In this document: positions 10,472 to 19,703 of the stretch, one piece after another | Layout: each line of letters opens with the position of its first letter | Numbering within the stretch: position 1 is the first letter of the stretch | From: Pseudomonadota bacterium | Lineage (GTDB): Bacteria > Pseudomonadota > Gammaproteobacteria > Steroidobacterales > Steroidobacteraceae | Length of the DNA: 64,000 nt | Assembly: GCA_025356815.1 (NCBI GenBank) | Contig: JANXQL010000156.1 | Location: 1 to 64,000, forward strand | Direction of reading: 5' to 3' | The notes under the pieces: generated by a model | Database searches by the model: none | Seen by the model: only the letters and a program-made list of their open reading frames with translations | What the model was told of the DNA's origin: nothing | Translations under genes and position numbers: made by a program

Positions 10472-12292
10472 GTGTCGAAGCAGTCCCTGCAGTCGGTCCG
10501 AAAGGTCCTGGTGATCAGCTGCCGCAGCTCCTCGGTCAAGGTGGCGGTCGTGGACGTGGCGGGCGTGCATCGACACGACGTGATGGTGGACGGTCTGGGC
10601 GGGCTCGCCCAACTGTGGGTCGAGGGCGTCGCGCGGCCGGTCGACGTGACCGGTGTCGGCGCCGCCGTGCATCTGATCCTGGACGAGCTCGCCGCCCGCG
10701 GCGTGCAGGGACCGGACCTCGAGGCCGTCGGCCACCGCATCGTGCACGGCGGCGACGCCTACAGCGTACCGGTGCTTGCCGACGCCACGGTCGAGGCGGC
10801 GATCGCCGCCCTCGGCCGGCTCGTGCCGCTGCACAATCCGGCCTCGGTCGAGGGCCTGCAGGTGGCGCGTGCGCGTCTGCCGGCGCTGCCGCATGTCGCC
10901 GTGTTCGACACCGCCTTCCATGCGACGTTGCCGCGACGGGCGCGCGAGTACGCGCTGCCGCGCGAGCTCAGCGAGCGCCTCGGCCTGCGCCGCTACGGCT
11001 TCCATGGCCTGAGCCACGACGCCGCGACCGCCGCCGCTGCGAGCTGGCTCGGCGCCGACCGCGCCAGCCTGCGCATTGTCAGCTGCCACCTCGGTGCCGG
11101 CGCGAGCGTCACCGCGGTGGAGTACGGCCGCAGCGTCGATACCAGCATGGGCATGACCCCGCTCGAGGGGCTGGTCATGGCGACCCGCGCCGGCGACCTC
11201 GACGCCGGCGTGCTGCTCGAGCTCTTGCGCGCCGGCCATACGCTCGACGATCTCGACCGGCTGCTGCACCACGACGCGGGCATGCTCGGGCTGACCGGCA
11301 CTGCCGACATGCGCGCGATCGAGCGCCGCGCACGCGAGGGCGATGCCGAGTGCCGGCTGGCGCTGCAGATCTACGCGCACCGGGTCCAGAAGTACATCGG
11401 CGCCGCCGCGGCCGCGATGGGCGGCGCCGACGCAATCGTGTTCACCGGCGGCGTGGGGGAGCACAGTGCGACGCTGCGCCACCGGATCGTCGAGCGACTG
11501 GGTTTTCTCGGCGCGCAGATCGACGAGGATCGCAACCGCGCCGCCGTGGTGGACGCCGCGATCCGCGTGGCGCAGGTGTCGGTGGAGCACGGTCGCTGCC
11601 CGGTGCTGGTCGTGGCGGGCAACGTCGATGGCGAGATCGCCGCCGCTGCGCGGCGCGTGGTCGAGGGCGTGCACGGCGCCGCAAGCGCAGCGCCGATCCC
11701 GATTGCAGTGTCCGCCCGGCACGTGCACCTGACCCGCGCCAGCGTCGAGCGGCTGTTCGGACCCGGACACCGGCTCAGCGTCGCGCGGATGATCTCCCAG
11801 CCGGGGCAGTTCGCGGCGGTGGAGACGGTGGCGCTGGTCGGACCCGCCGGACGGCTCGAGCAGGTCCGGGTGGTCGGTCCCGAGCGCTCGGCAGACCAGG
11901 TCGAGATTTCGCGCACCGACGAGTTCGTGCTCGGCGTCGACGCGCCGGTGCGCGAGTCGGGCGACCTTGCGCGCACCCCGGGCGTGAGGATCGAGGGGCC
12001 GGCGGGGACCGTGGTGATGACCCAGGGCGTGATCTGCGCGCTGCGCCACATCCACATGCGGCCCATCGACGCCGCCGTGTTCGGGGTCGTCGACGGCGAC
12101 CGGGTGGACGTGCGCGTCGGCGAGGGCGGGCGTGAGCTCACCTTCGGTGACGTCAAGGTGCGCGTCCGGGAGGACTTCCGGCTCGAGATGCACGTCGATA
12201 CCGACGAGGCCAACGCCGCCGGCATCGGCACCGGCGCCACCGGCGTGCTGGAGGGGGCAGACCGCCACGCCCGCATCGTCACCCGCCGCTGA
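10472..12292 (+). CDS. Fusion protein: acetate/propionate kinase domain + PduL-type phosphotransacylase domain
   Basis: N-terminal AckA motifs (VGHRIVHGG, FDTAFHATLP, RYGFHGLSHD, SCHLGAGASV, FTGGVGEHS) followed in the same ORF by PduL motifs (PIAVSARHVHLTR, DQVEISRTDEFVLG, CALRHIHM, EMHVDTDEANAA). Confidence 0.92.
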   Translation: MSKQSLQSVRKVLVISCRSSSVKVAVVDVAGVHRHDVMVDGLGGLAQLWVEGVARPVDVTGVGAAVHLILDELAARGVQGPDLEAVGHRIVHGGDAYSVPVLADATVEAAIAALGRLVPLHNPASVEGLQVARARLPALPHVAVFDTAFHATLPRRAREYALPRELSERLGLRRYGFHGLSHDAATAAAASWLGADRASLRIVSCHLGAGASVTAVEYGRSVDTSMGMTPLEGLVMATRAGDLDAGVLLELLRAGHTLDDLDRLLHHDAGMLGLTGTADMRAIERRAREGDAECRLALQIYAHRVQKYIGAAAAAMGGADAIVFTGGVGEHSATLRHRIVERLGFLGAQIDEDRNRAAVVDAAIRVAQVSVEHGRCPVLVVAGNVDGEIAAAARRVVEGVHGAASAAPIPIAVSARHVHLTRASVERLFGPGHRLSVARMISQPGQFAAVETVALVGPAGRLEQVRVVGPERSADQVEISRTDEFVLGVDAPVRESGDLARTPGVRIEGPAGTVVMTQGVICALRHIHMRPIDAAVFGVVDGDRVDVRVGEGGRELTFGDVKVRVREDFRLEMHVDTDEANAAGIGTGATGVLEGADRHARIVTRR

Positions 12293-12466
12293 TGCGCCGC
12301 GCTTGTATCAACCTGACGAAGTTCACGAGGCCGACTGGCCGCGGCAGCTCGAAAGACTTGAGCCCGAAGCGGTCCCCCAGCCGTGCACGGCGAGGCTTGC
12401 CATGACCATCCCCCTGATCGACCGGCTCATCGACGCGCCCGCCGCCCGGCGGCGGGGGCTGGCCGC

Positions 12467-13237
12467 TTGAGCCTGCATCGCGACAGCCAAGGCCTTGGCC
12501 CCGACGTCGCCCTGCTGCACGGCTGGGGACTGCACGGCGGTATCTTCGACTCGCTCGCCGCGCACCTGTCCGCGAGTCGGCGCGTGCACGTGCCGGACCT
12601 GCCCGGCCACGGCCGTTCGCCGTGGGCGAAGGGCGCCGCCGACCTCGAGGGCATGGCGCGGCTGGTGGCCGCCCACGTGCCACAGCGCTGCGCGCTGGTC
12701 GGCTGGTCGCTGGGCGGCATGGTCGCGGCGCGGATCGCGACGCTGTACCCCGAGCGCGTGTCCAGCCTCGTGCTGATCGCGACCGGGCCTTGCGGTGCGC
12801 GCCGTCGCGACTGGCCACACGGCCCGGAGGACTCGCTGCTGGCGGGACTCGCGCAGCGGCTCGAGCGCGACTGGAAGGCCACCGTGCAGGAGTTTCTCGG
12901 GCTCGAGGTACGTGGTGACGACAACCCACTGGCGACGCTGCGCGAGCTCAAGCGCTGTGTGCAGGACGGCGGCGCGCCCAGCACGCTCGCGCTCGCCGCG
13001 GGGCTCGCGATGCTGCGTGGCGTGGACCTGCGGCCGGAGCTGCCCGCGATCCGCACCCGCACGCTGGTCATCGCCGGCGAGTACGATCGACTCACGCCGC
13101 CGGCCGCGGCGCGGGCCCTCGCCGAGCTCGTGCCGGGCGCCCGCTTCGAGCAGGTGGCGCGCGCGGCGCACGCGCCGTTCCTGTCGCATCGCGAGCAGGT
13201 GGAGCGACTGATCGGGGACTTCCTCGCCGGGGAATGA
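12467..13237 (+). CDS. bioH: Pimeloyl-[acyl-carrier protein] methyl ester esterase
   Basis: alpha/beta hydrolase: VALLHGWGLHGGIFDSLAAHL, GWSLGGMVA, HAPFLSHREQV; TTG start likely; followed immediately by bioC. Confidence 0.85.
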   Translation: MSLHRDSQGLGPDVALLHGWGLHGGIFDSLAAHLSASRRVHVPDLPGHGRSPWAKGAADLEGMARLVAAHVPQRCALVGWSLGGMVAARIATLYPERVSSLVLIATGPCGARRRDWPHGPEDSLLAGLAQRLERDWKATVQEFLGLEVRGDDNPLATLRELKRCVQDGGAPSTLALAAGLAMLRGVDLRPELPAIRTRTLVIAGEYDRLTPPAAARALAELVPGARFEQVARAAHAPFLSHREQVERLIGDFLAGE

Positions 13238-14121
13238 TGGCCGAGCTGCTTCGTCTTGATCCGCGCGCCGTCAGGCGCGCCTTCGACCGCGCCGCGTCGT
13301 CCGTGGACGACTGCGACGTGGTCGGCGCGCGCGCGCGCGCGCAGATGCTGTCCCGCCTCGAGGGCCTGCCACTGTCGCCCACGGTCGTGCTCGACCTGGC
13401 TTGCGGCACCGGCCAGGCGACGCGGGCGCTGCGCGATCGCTACCGGCGCGCCCGGGTGCTCGCGCTGGACTTGTCGACACCGATGCTCGCGGCGGCCGGC
13501 CGCCGCGCGTCGTGGCGGCGCAGCTTCGACCTCATTCGCGCCGATCCATGCCGGCTGCCGCTGCGGGACGGGTCGGTCGACCTTGTGTTCGCGAACCTGG
13601 CGTTGCCCTGGGCCACGGATCCCGACGGCATGCTCGCCGAGGTGCGCCGGGTGCTGCGCCCGCGCGGCTACCTGTCGTTCTCGGCGTTCGGTCCCGATAC
13701 GCTGCGCGAGCTGCGCGAGGCCTGGGCCGCCGCGGACGAGGCGCCGCACGTGCACCGCTTCGCCGACATGCATGACGTGGGCGATGCGCTGGTGCGGGGG
13801 GGCTTCGTCGGTCCGGTGATGGACGTGGAGCGACTGACGGTCACCTATGGCTCGCTCGAGGGGCTGTATCGCGACCTGCGCGCGGTGGGGGGTGGGAACG
13901 CGCTCGAGGCGCGTCGCCGCACGCTGACCGGCGCCGGCCGGCGGCGCTGTGCCGAGGCGTACTACGAGGCACGGCGCGACGCCGACGGCCGGTTGCCTGC
14001 GACCTGCGAGCTGGTCTACGGCCAGGCCTGGTGCCCGGATGGCGGCGCCGCGGCGCGCGGCGGGCGCGAGACGGTGGTGCCGCTGACGCGCCTCGGCCGG
14101 CGCGGCGCGCCGTCGGCGTGA
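13234..14121 (+). CDS. bioC: Malonyl-ACP O-methyltransferase
   Basis: SAM-MTase motif VLDLACGTGQATRALRDRY; RVLRPRGYLSFSAFGPDTLRELREAW; overlaps bioH end. Confidence 0.88.
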   Translation: MMAELLRLDPRAVRRAFDRAASSVDDCDVVGARARAQMLSRLEGLPLSPTVVLDLACGTGQATRALRDRYRRARVLALDLSTPMLAAAGRRASWRRSFDLIRADPCRLPLRDGSVDLVFANLALPWATDPDGMLAEVRRVLRPRGYLSFSAFGPDTLRELREAWAAADEAPHVHRFADMHDVGDALVRGGFVGPVMDVERLTVTYGSLEGLYRDLRAVGGGNALEARRRTLTGAGRRRCAEAYYEARRDADGRLPATCELVYGQAWCPDGGAAARGGRETVVPLTRLGRRGAPSA

Positions 14122-14598
14122 CCTGGGTCGCCCGCGGCGCGATCCGCCCCCCGCCCCGAGTCCCTGCTGCCGGCGCCGTGCCCGGGCGTGCCTGCGCCAC
14201 CGATCCGCCGGACGTGGGTTGCGCGGCGATCCGGCTGGATCGGGCCGTGCGGGCGGACCGAGCGCGCCGGCATTGACGCTCAAATCGTTGTAATCGCGGG
14301 GGTTTCGTCGCACTGCAGCACGTTCTGCGAGCCTTGCGAGCGGCGCCCGGGCGGGGGTCGCGGCGGCGCTAGCCCGATGACTGGCAAAGCAATTCCTGTT
14401 TTCCCGACACAGGACGAGGGGTACACTGCGCCGCCCCCGGAGGCCGCCGCCCGCGCCGACTGCAGTTCGCGTCGCCGAGGTGGCCTGCGGCAGTGGCGAC
14501 CGTGCCCGTGGCGGACGACGCGCCGCGGCCCCGGGGTCGAGCGGCCGTTGCACCGGTCCGGGTTGGATACGGAATTAGAAGACAGTGAAGGGGCTTCG

Positions 14599-15441
14599 AT
14601 GTTGAACCGCAAAGTGTTTAGCGCGCTCGGGGGGCTCCTCGCCGCGGTGCCTGCGCTCGCCTACGACAGCAGCTACAACATGCCGACCGGCGTCACCGCC
14701 ATCGCGCGCGAGGTGCACGGGCTGCACATGCAGATCTTCTGGATCTGCGTCGTGATCGCGGTCGCGGTGTTTGGCGTGATGATCTACTCGATCGTGGCGT
14801 TCCGTAAGTCCAGCGGCGCGGTTGCCGACAGGACCCTGCTGCACTCGACCAAGGTCGAGGTCATCTGGACCGTGATCCCCGTCGCGATCCTGATCTTCAT
14901 GGCCGTCCCCGCCGCGAAGACGCTTGTGAAGATGGAAGACACCCGCAATGCGGAGCTGTCGGTCAAGGTCACCGGCTACCAGTGGAAGTGGCAGTACGAG
15001 TACCTAGGCAAGGGCGTCTCGTTCTACTCGTCGCTCGCCACCGAATCCAACTACGCCCGCCAGCTGAACTCCGGCGTCGACGTGACGACCGTGAAGGACT
15101 ACCTGCTCGATGTCGACAATGAGTTCGTCGTCCCGGTCGACACCAAGATCCGCCTGCTGCTGACCGGCAACGACGTCATCCACGCCTGGTGGGTGCCCGA
15201 TTTCGCGGTCAAGAAGGACGCCATCCCCGGCTTCATCAACGAGGCTTGGTTCAAGGCCGACAGGCTCGGCCGGTACACCGGCCAGTGCGCGGAGCTGTGC
15301 GGCCGCGACCACGGCTTCATGCCGATCGTCGTCAAGGTCGTGTCGAAGGAAGACTTCGCCAAGTGGCTCGCTGCCCAGCAGGACGCCGCCAAGGCCGCCA
15401 CGACGACTGCGCCCGCGACCCCCGTCGCGGCGGCGCTCTGA
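14599..15441 (+). CDS. coxB: Cytochrome c oxidase subunit II
   Basis: Signal peptide/TM; YQWKWQYEY; CuA motif GQCAELCGRDHGFMPIVV. Confidence 0.93.
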   Translation: MLNRKVFSALGGLLAAVPALAYDSSYNMPTGVTAIAREVHGLHMQIFWICVVIAVAVFGVMIYSIVAFRKSSGAVADRTLLHSTKVEVIWTVIPVAILIFMAVPAAKTLVKMEDTRNAELSVKVTGYQWKWQYEYLGKGVSFYSSLATESNYARQLNSGVDVTTVKDYLLDVDNEFVVPVDTKIRLLLTGNDVIHAWWVPDFAVKKDAIPGFINEAWFKADRLGRYTGQCAELCGRDHGFMPIVVKVVSKEDFAKWLAAQQDAAKAATTTAPATPVAAAL

Positions 15442-15465
15442 CCGGATTCGAGGAGCTCGAGAAAA

Positions 15466-17043
15466 ATGGCACACGCTGACACCCACTCCGACCATCACGA
15501 TCACAAGCCGTCGGGCATCGGTCGCTGGCTCTTCGCGACCAATCACAAAGACATCGGGACCATGTACCTGCTGTTCGCGCTGGTCATGTTCTTCCTCGGC
15601 GGTGCGATGGCGCTCGGTATTCGTCTGGAGCTGTTCAAGCCCGGCATGCAGTTCTTCGACCCGGGTTTCTACAACTCGCTGGTCACCAGCCACGCGCTGG
15701 TCATGATCTTCGGCGCGGTGATGCCGGCGTTCGTGGGACTCGCCAACTGGATGATCCCGCTGCAGATCGGCGCGCCGGACATGGCGCTGCCGCGCATGAA
15801 CAACTACAGCTTCTGGATCCTGCCGTTCGCGTTCACGCTGCTGCTGTCGTCGTTCTTCACCGCCGGCGGTGGCCCGGCCGGTGGCTGGACGCTGTACCCG
15901 CCGCTGTCGCTGCAGGCCGGTGACAGCTTCCCGCTGACCATCTTCGCGATCCACATGATGGGCGCGTCGTCGATCATGGGCGCGATCAACGTCATCGTGA
16001 CGATCCTGAACATGCGCGCGCCCGGCATGTCGCTGCTGAAGCTGCCGCTGTTCTGCTGGACATGGCTGATCACCGCCTACCTGCTGATCGCGGTGATGCC
16101 GGTTCTCGCCGGCGCCGTGACGATGCTGCTGACCGATCACTACTTCGGCACCAGCTTCTTCAACCCGGCCGGTGGCGGCGATCCGGTGATGTTCCAGCAC
16201 ATCTTCTGGTTCTTCGGCCACCCCGAGGTCTACATCCTGATCCTGCCGGCGTTCGGCATCGTCTCGGAGATCATCCCGACCTTCTCGCGCAAGCCCCTGT
16301 TCGGCTACGACGCGATGGTCTACGCGACCGCTTCGATCGCGTTCCTGTCGTTCATCGTCTGGGCGCACCACATGTTCACCGTGGGCATGCCGCTGTCGGG
16401 CCAGATGTTCTTCATGATGAGTACCATGCTGATCGCGGTGCCGACCGGCGTGAAGGTGTTCAACTGGACGACGACGATGTGGAAGGGCTCGCTGTCGTTC
16501 GAGCCGCCGATGCTGTTCGCGCTCGCGTTCCTGTTCCTGTTCACGATCGGCGGCTTCTCGGGCCTGATGCTCGCGATTGCGCCGGCGGACTTCCAGTACC
16601 AGGACACCTACTTCGTCGTTGCGCACTTCCACTACGTGCTCGTGCCAGGTGCCGTGTTCGCCATCATGGCGGGCGTCTACTACTGGTTGCCGAAGTGGAC
16701 CGGCCACATGTACAGCATGTCGCTCGCCAAGTGGCACTTCTGGCTGTCGACCGTCTCGGTGAACGTGCTGTTCTTCCCGCAGCACTTCCTGGGACTTGCC
16801 GGCATGCCGCGCCGCATCCCCGACTACAGCACCCAGTTCACCGACTGGAACATGGTGTCGTCGGTCGGCGGCTTCGTGTTCGGCTTCTCGCAGATCCTGT
16901 TCGCCGTCGTGGTCTGGCAGTGCGCCCGTGGCGGCGCCAAGGCGACCGACAGGGTCTGGGATGCGGACCCGACGGGCCTTGAGTGGACGCTGCCGTCGCC
17001 GGCGCCGTACCACTCGTTCGAGACCGCGCCTGAGATCCACTAG
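15466..17043 (+). CDS. coxA: Cytochrome c oxidase subunit I
   Basis: [61 protein letters not shown]. Confidence 0.96.
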   Translation: MAHADTHSDHHDHKPSGIGRWLFATNHKDIGTMYLLFALVMFFLGGAMALGIRLELFKPGMQFFDPGFYNSLVTSHALVMIFGAVMPAFVGLANWMIPLQIGAPDMALPRMNNYSFWILPFAFTLLLSSFFTAGGGPAGGWTLYPPLSLQAGDSFPLTIFAIHMMGASSIMGAINVIVTILNMRAPGMSLLKLPLFCWTWLITAYLLIAVMPVLAGAVTMLLTDHYFGTSFFNPAGGGDPVMFQHIFWFFGHPEVYILILPAFGIVSEIIPTFSRKPLFGYDAMVYATASIAFLSFIVWAHHMFTVGMPLSGQMFFMMSTMLIAVPTGVKVFNWTTTMWKGSLSFEPPMLFALAFLFLFTIGGFSGLMLAIAPADFQYQDTYFVVAHFHYVLVPGAVFAIMAGVYYWLPKWTGHMYSMSLAKWHFWLSTVSVNVLFFPQHFLGLAGMPRRIPDYSTQFTDWNMVSSVGGFVFGFSQILFAVVVWQCARGGAKATDRVWDADPTGLEWTLPSPAPYHSFETAPEIH

Positions 17044-17055
17044 CAGGACGCCGCG

Positions 17056-17190
17056 ATGACCGACAAGACACTCTCTGCCGCCGAACAGCGCGCCCGCAGC
17101 AACCGCCGGCTGACGCTGGCGCTGTTCCTGATCGCGGCGGGCGTCTATGTCGCCTTCATCGCCTCGTCGATGCTGCACTCGCGGAGCTGA
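17056..17190 (+). CDS. 44-aa single-TM small protein in cox operon
   Basis: Manual translation [44 protein letters not shown], tightly packed between coxA and ctaG; below ORF track length cutoff. Confidence 0.75.
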   Translation: MTDKTLSAAEQRARSNRRLTLALFLIAAGVYVAFIASSMLHSRS

Positions 17191-17192
17191 GG

Positions 17193-17738
17193 ATGTCCGG
17201 GCGACGCCACCGTTCGCTGGTCGGCAGGCTGCTGCTGTTCACGGTCGGCAGCTTCGCGTTCGGCTTCGCGCTGGTGCCGCTGTACAGCGTGCTGTGCAGG
17301 GTCTGGGACACCGGTAACCGCTGGTACGGCACCCAGACCGCGCAGGCCGCGGTGATCGAGCGCCCGGACGCCGATCGCGTCGTGACCATCGAGTTCATCG
17401 CCAGCGTGCCGCACGCTGGCGACTGGGAGTTCGCGCCGCACGCGACCTCGATGCAGGTGCATCCGGGCAAGCTGTACGAGGCCGATTTCCACGCCCGCAA
17501 CCTCACCGCTACCGCGGTCGTGGCGCAGGCCGTGCCGAGCATCGCGCCGTCGTCGGTCGCCCGATACTTCAAGAAGACTGAGTGCTTCTGCTTCAAGCCG
17601 CAGAACTTCGCCGCCGGCGAGTCGCGCGAGATGCCGGTGCGCTTCATCGTCGACCCCTCGCTGCCGCCGGATGTCGACCGCATCACCCTGTCGTATTCGT
17701 TTTTCGACCTGCCGCGGACCGCCACGGCAGGGCAGTGA
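17193..17738 (+). CDS. ctaG: Cytochrome c oxidase assembly protein (Cox11/CtaG)
   Basis: [44 protein letters not shown]. Confidence 0.94.
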   Translation: MSGRRHRSLVGRLLLFTVGSFAFGFALVPLYSVLCRVWDTGNRWYGTQTAQAAVIERPDADRVVTIEFIASVPHAGDWEFAPHATSMQVHPGKLYEADFHARNLTATAVVAQAVPSIAPSSVARYFKKTECFCFKPQNFAAGESREMPVRFIVDPSLPPDVDRITLSYSFFDLPRTATAGQ

Positions 17739-17771
17739 TTTAAGCCTTAACCCGACTCTCCAGGAACGCCC

Positions 17772-18668
17772 ATGGCACACGCCCATCCCGCGCCCGCTGC
17801 TGACAAGTACTACGTCCCGCACGCGAGCCCGTGGCCGATCTTCGGCTCGCTCGCGCTGTTCATCCTGATGGTGGGTGCCGCCCTGACCGTCGACCACGCC
17901 AGCGGCGGGCCGATGGTGCTGTCGGCCGGCTTCGTGCTGCTGCTCGTGCTCTTCTTCGGCTGGTTCCGCACCGTCATCGGCGAGAACCAGGCGGGAATCT
18001 ACAACCTCGGCGTCGACCGTTCGTTCCGCATGGGCATGAGCTGGTTCATCTTTTCCGAGGTGATGTTCTTCGCCGCCTTCTTCGGCGCGCTGTTCTACGC
18101 ACGCCAGCTCGCGCTGCCGTGGCTGGCGGGCGAGGGCGCCAAGCACATGACCAACGTCATGCTGTGGGGCCACTTCGAGGGCGGCTGGCCCACCAACGGG
18201 CCGATGCAGCTGGGGCCGAAGGGCGAGGGCAGCACGTTCGAGACGATCCCGGCGCTCGGCGTGCCGCTGCTGAACACATTGCTGCTGCTGTCGTCCGGCG
18301 TCACCGTCACGATCGCCCACCATGCCCTGCGCGCGGGCAAGCGCGGCGTGCTGAAGGCCTCGCTCGCGGCGACCTTCATCCTCGGCTTCGTGTTCGTCTA
18401 CTTCCAGGCCTCCGAATATCACCACGCCTACACGGAGCTCGGGCTCACGCTCGGCACCGGCATCTACGGCTCGACGTTCTTCATGCTGACGGGCTTCCAT
18501 GGCCTGCACGTGACCATCGGCGCAATCATGCTGCTGGTGATCTGGCTGCGCGTCATGAGCGGCCACTTCACGCCCGAGCGTCACTTCGCGTTCGAGGGCG
18601 TGGCCTGGTACTGGCACTTCGTCGACGTCGTATGGCTCGGCCTGTACCTGTTCGTGTACTGGCTCTGA
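17772..18668 (+). CDS. coxC: Cytochrome c oxidase subunit III
   Basis: HASPWPIFGSLALF; GMSWFIFSEVMFFAAFFGALFYAR; GFHGLHVTIGAIML; WYWHFVDVVWLGLYLFVYWL. Confidence 0.95.
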   Translation: MAHAHPAPAADKYYVPHASPWPIFGSLALFILMVGAALTVDHASGGPMVLSAGFVLLLVLFFGWFRTVIGENQAGIYNLGVDRSFRMGMSWFIFSEVMFFAAFFGALFYARQLALPWLAGEGAKHMTNVMLWGHFEGGWPTNGPMQLGPKGEGSTFETIPALGVPLLNTLLLLSSGVTVTIAHHALRAGKRGVLKASLAATFILGFVFVYFQASEYHHAYTELGLTLGTGIYGSTFFMLTGFHGLHVTIGAIMLLVIWLRVMSGHFTPERHFAFEGVAWYWHFVDVVWLGLYLFVYWL

Positions 18669-18695
18669 CGGCCGGCCGCGACGGGATCTGAACGA

Positions 18696-18717
18696 AACGG
18701 CCGCGTCAGCGGCCGTT
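18696..18717. terminator. Bidirectional hairpin between convergent coxC and twin-TM gene
   Basis: AACGGCCGC-GTCA-GCGGCCGTT perfect 9-bp stem. Confidence 0.7.
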
Positions 18718-18743
18718 GTCGTTTGCGGGCCTGGCGGAGCGGT

Positions 18744-18956
18744 CTAGCGGCCGACGCCGTGCGGCGTGATCGAGCCCTGGCGGGCGGCGATGAGCATCAG
18801 CAGCAGGAGCCCCACCGACAGGCCGATGCGCCAGCTCAACGCCCGCACCATCTGGCCGGAGTCGCCCTTGCCGGTGGACATGAAGTACAGCGCGCGACCG
18901 AGACTGATCAGGATCGCGAGCAGGAGACCGACGACGATGAGGCGGAATAGTTCCAC
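18744..18956 (-). CDS. Twin transmembrane protein (DUF2909-like)
   Basis: VELFRLIVVGLLLAILISLGRALYFMSTGKGDSGQMVRALSWRIGLSVGLLLLMLIAARQGSITPHGVGR; typical antisense position in cox operons; GTG start. Confidence 0.75.
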   Translation of the reverse strand: MELFRLIVVGLLLAILISLGRALYFMSTGKGDSGQMVRALSWRIGLSVGLLLLMLIAARQGSITPHGVGR

Positions 18957-18986
18957 GCAGTTCGCTCCGCTGGGGAGCCCAGTATA

Positions 18987-19697
18987 GTGCGATCGCCGTT
19001 TGCAACCCGCGTGTTCGCGCCGCGCCTGCTGCCCACGCTGCTGGCCGGCGTCGCGGTCGTGCTGTTGGCGAGCCTCGGCGTCTGGCAACTCGATCGCGCC
19101 GCCGAGAAGCGCGTGCAGCTGGCGAGCTTCGCGGCGGGGGATGCGCCCGCCGTCACGCTGCCGTCCGCCGCCGAACGACACCCGCGCTACGCCCGCGTCA
19201 GCGTCGCCGGTCACTACCTGCCCGAGCGGCAGTTCCTGCTGGACAACATGACTCATGACGGCGCGGTCGGCTATCGCGTGCTGACGCCGCTGGTCGACGA
19301 TGCCGGCGTCGTCGTGCTCGTCGATCGTGGCTGGCTGCCCGCAGGCCCCAGCCGCGCGCTGCTGCCGCCGGTCGCGGTCGACGCCGGGGCACGGCGCGTC
19401 AGCGGCCGCCTGGCCGAACTGCCGCGCGCCGGCATCCACCTCGATGCCGCCGCGGAGGCGGGCTGGCCACGGCGCATCAGCTATCCGACCCGCGCGGCGC
19501 TCGAGCTTGCCCTGGGTCGGCCGCTGTACCCCGAGATCGTGCTGCTGGACCCCGCGGCCGCCGACGGTTACCTGCGCGACTGGCGCCCCACCGGACCGTC
19601 GCCGGAGCGCCATCTCGGCTACGCGGTGCAGTGGTTTGCCCTGTCGCTGACGCTGCTGGTCCTCTATATCGTCGTCACCCTCAAGCCGCGCGAGTAG
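18987..19697 (+). CDS. SURF1-family cytochrome oxidase biogenesis protein
   Basis: LPTLLAGVAVVLLASLGVWQLDRAAEKR; HYLPERQFLLDNMTHDGAVGYRVLTPL; GYAVQWFALSLTLLVLYIV. Confidence 0.9.
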   Translation: MRSPFATRVFAPRLLPTLLAGVAVVLLASLGVWQLDRAAEKRVQLASFAAGDAPAVTLPSAAERHPRYARVSVAGHYLPERQFLLDNMTHDGAVGYRVLTPLVDDAGVVVLVDRGWLPAGPSRALLPPVAVDAGARRVSGRLAELPRAGIHLDAAAEAGWPRRISYPTRAALELALGRPLYPEIVLLDPAAADGYLRDWRPTGPSPERHLGYAVQWFALSLTLLVLYIVVTLKPRE

Positions 19698-19703
19698 CTC
19701 CCG

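Noticed and set aside
13324-13340. (GC)n dinucleotide run in bioC and a similar run in mrcA near 61690, considered as phase-variable repeats
   Set aside because: Short, in-frame Ala/Arg codons in a GC-rich genome; no evidence of length variation
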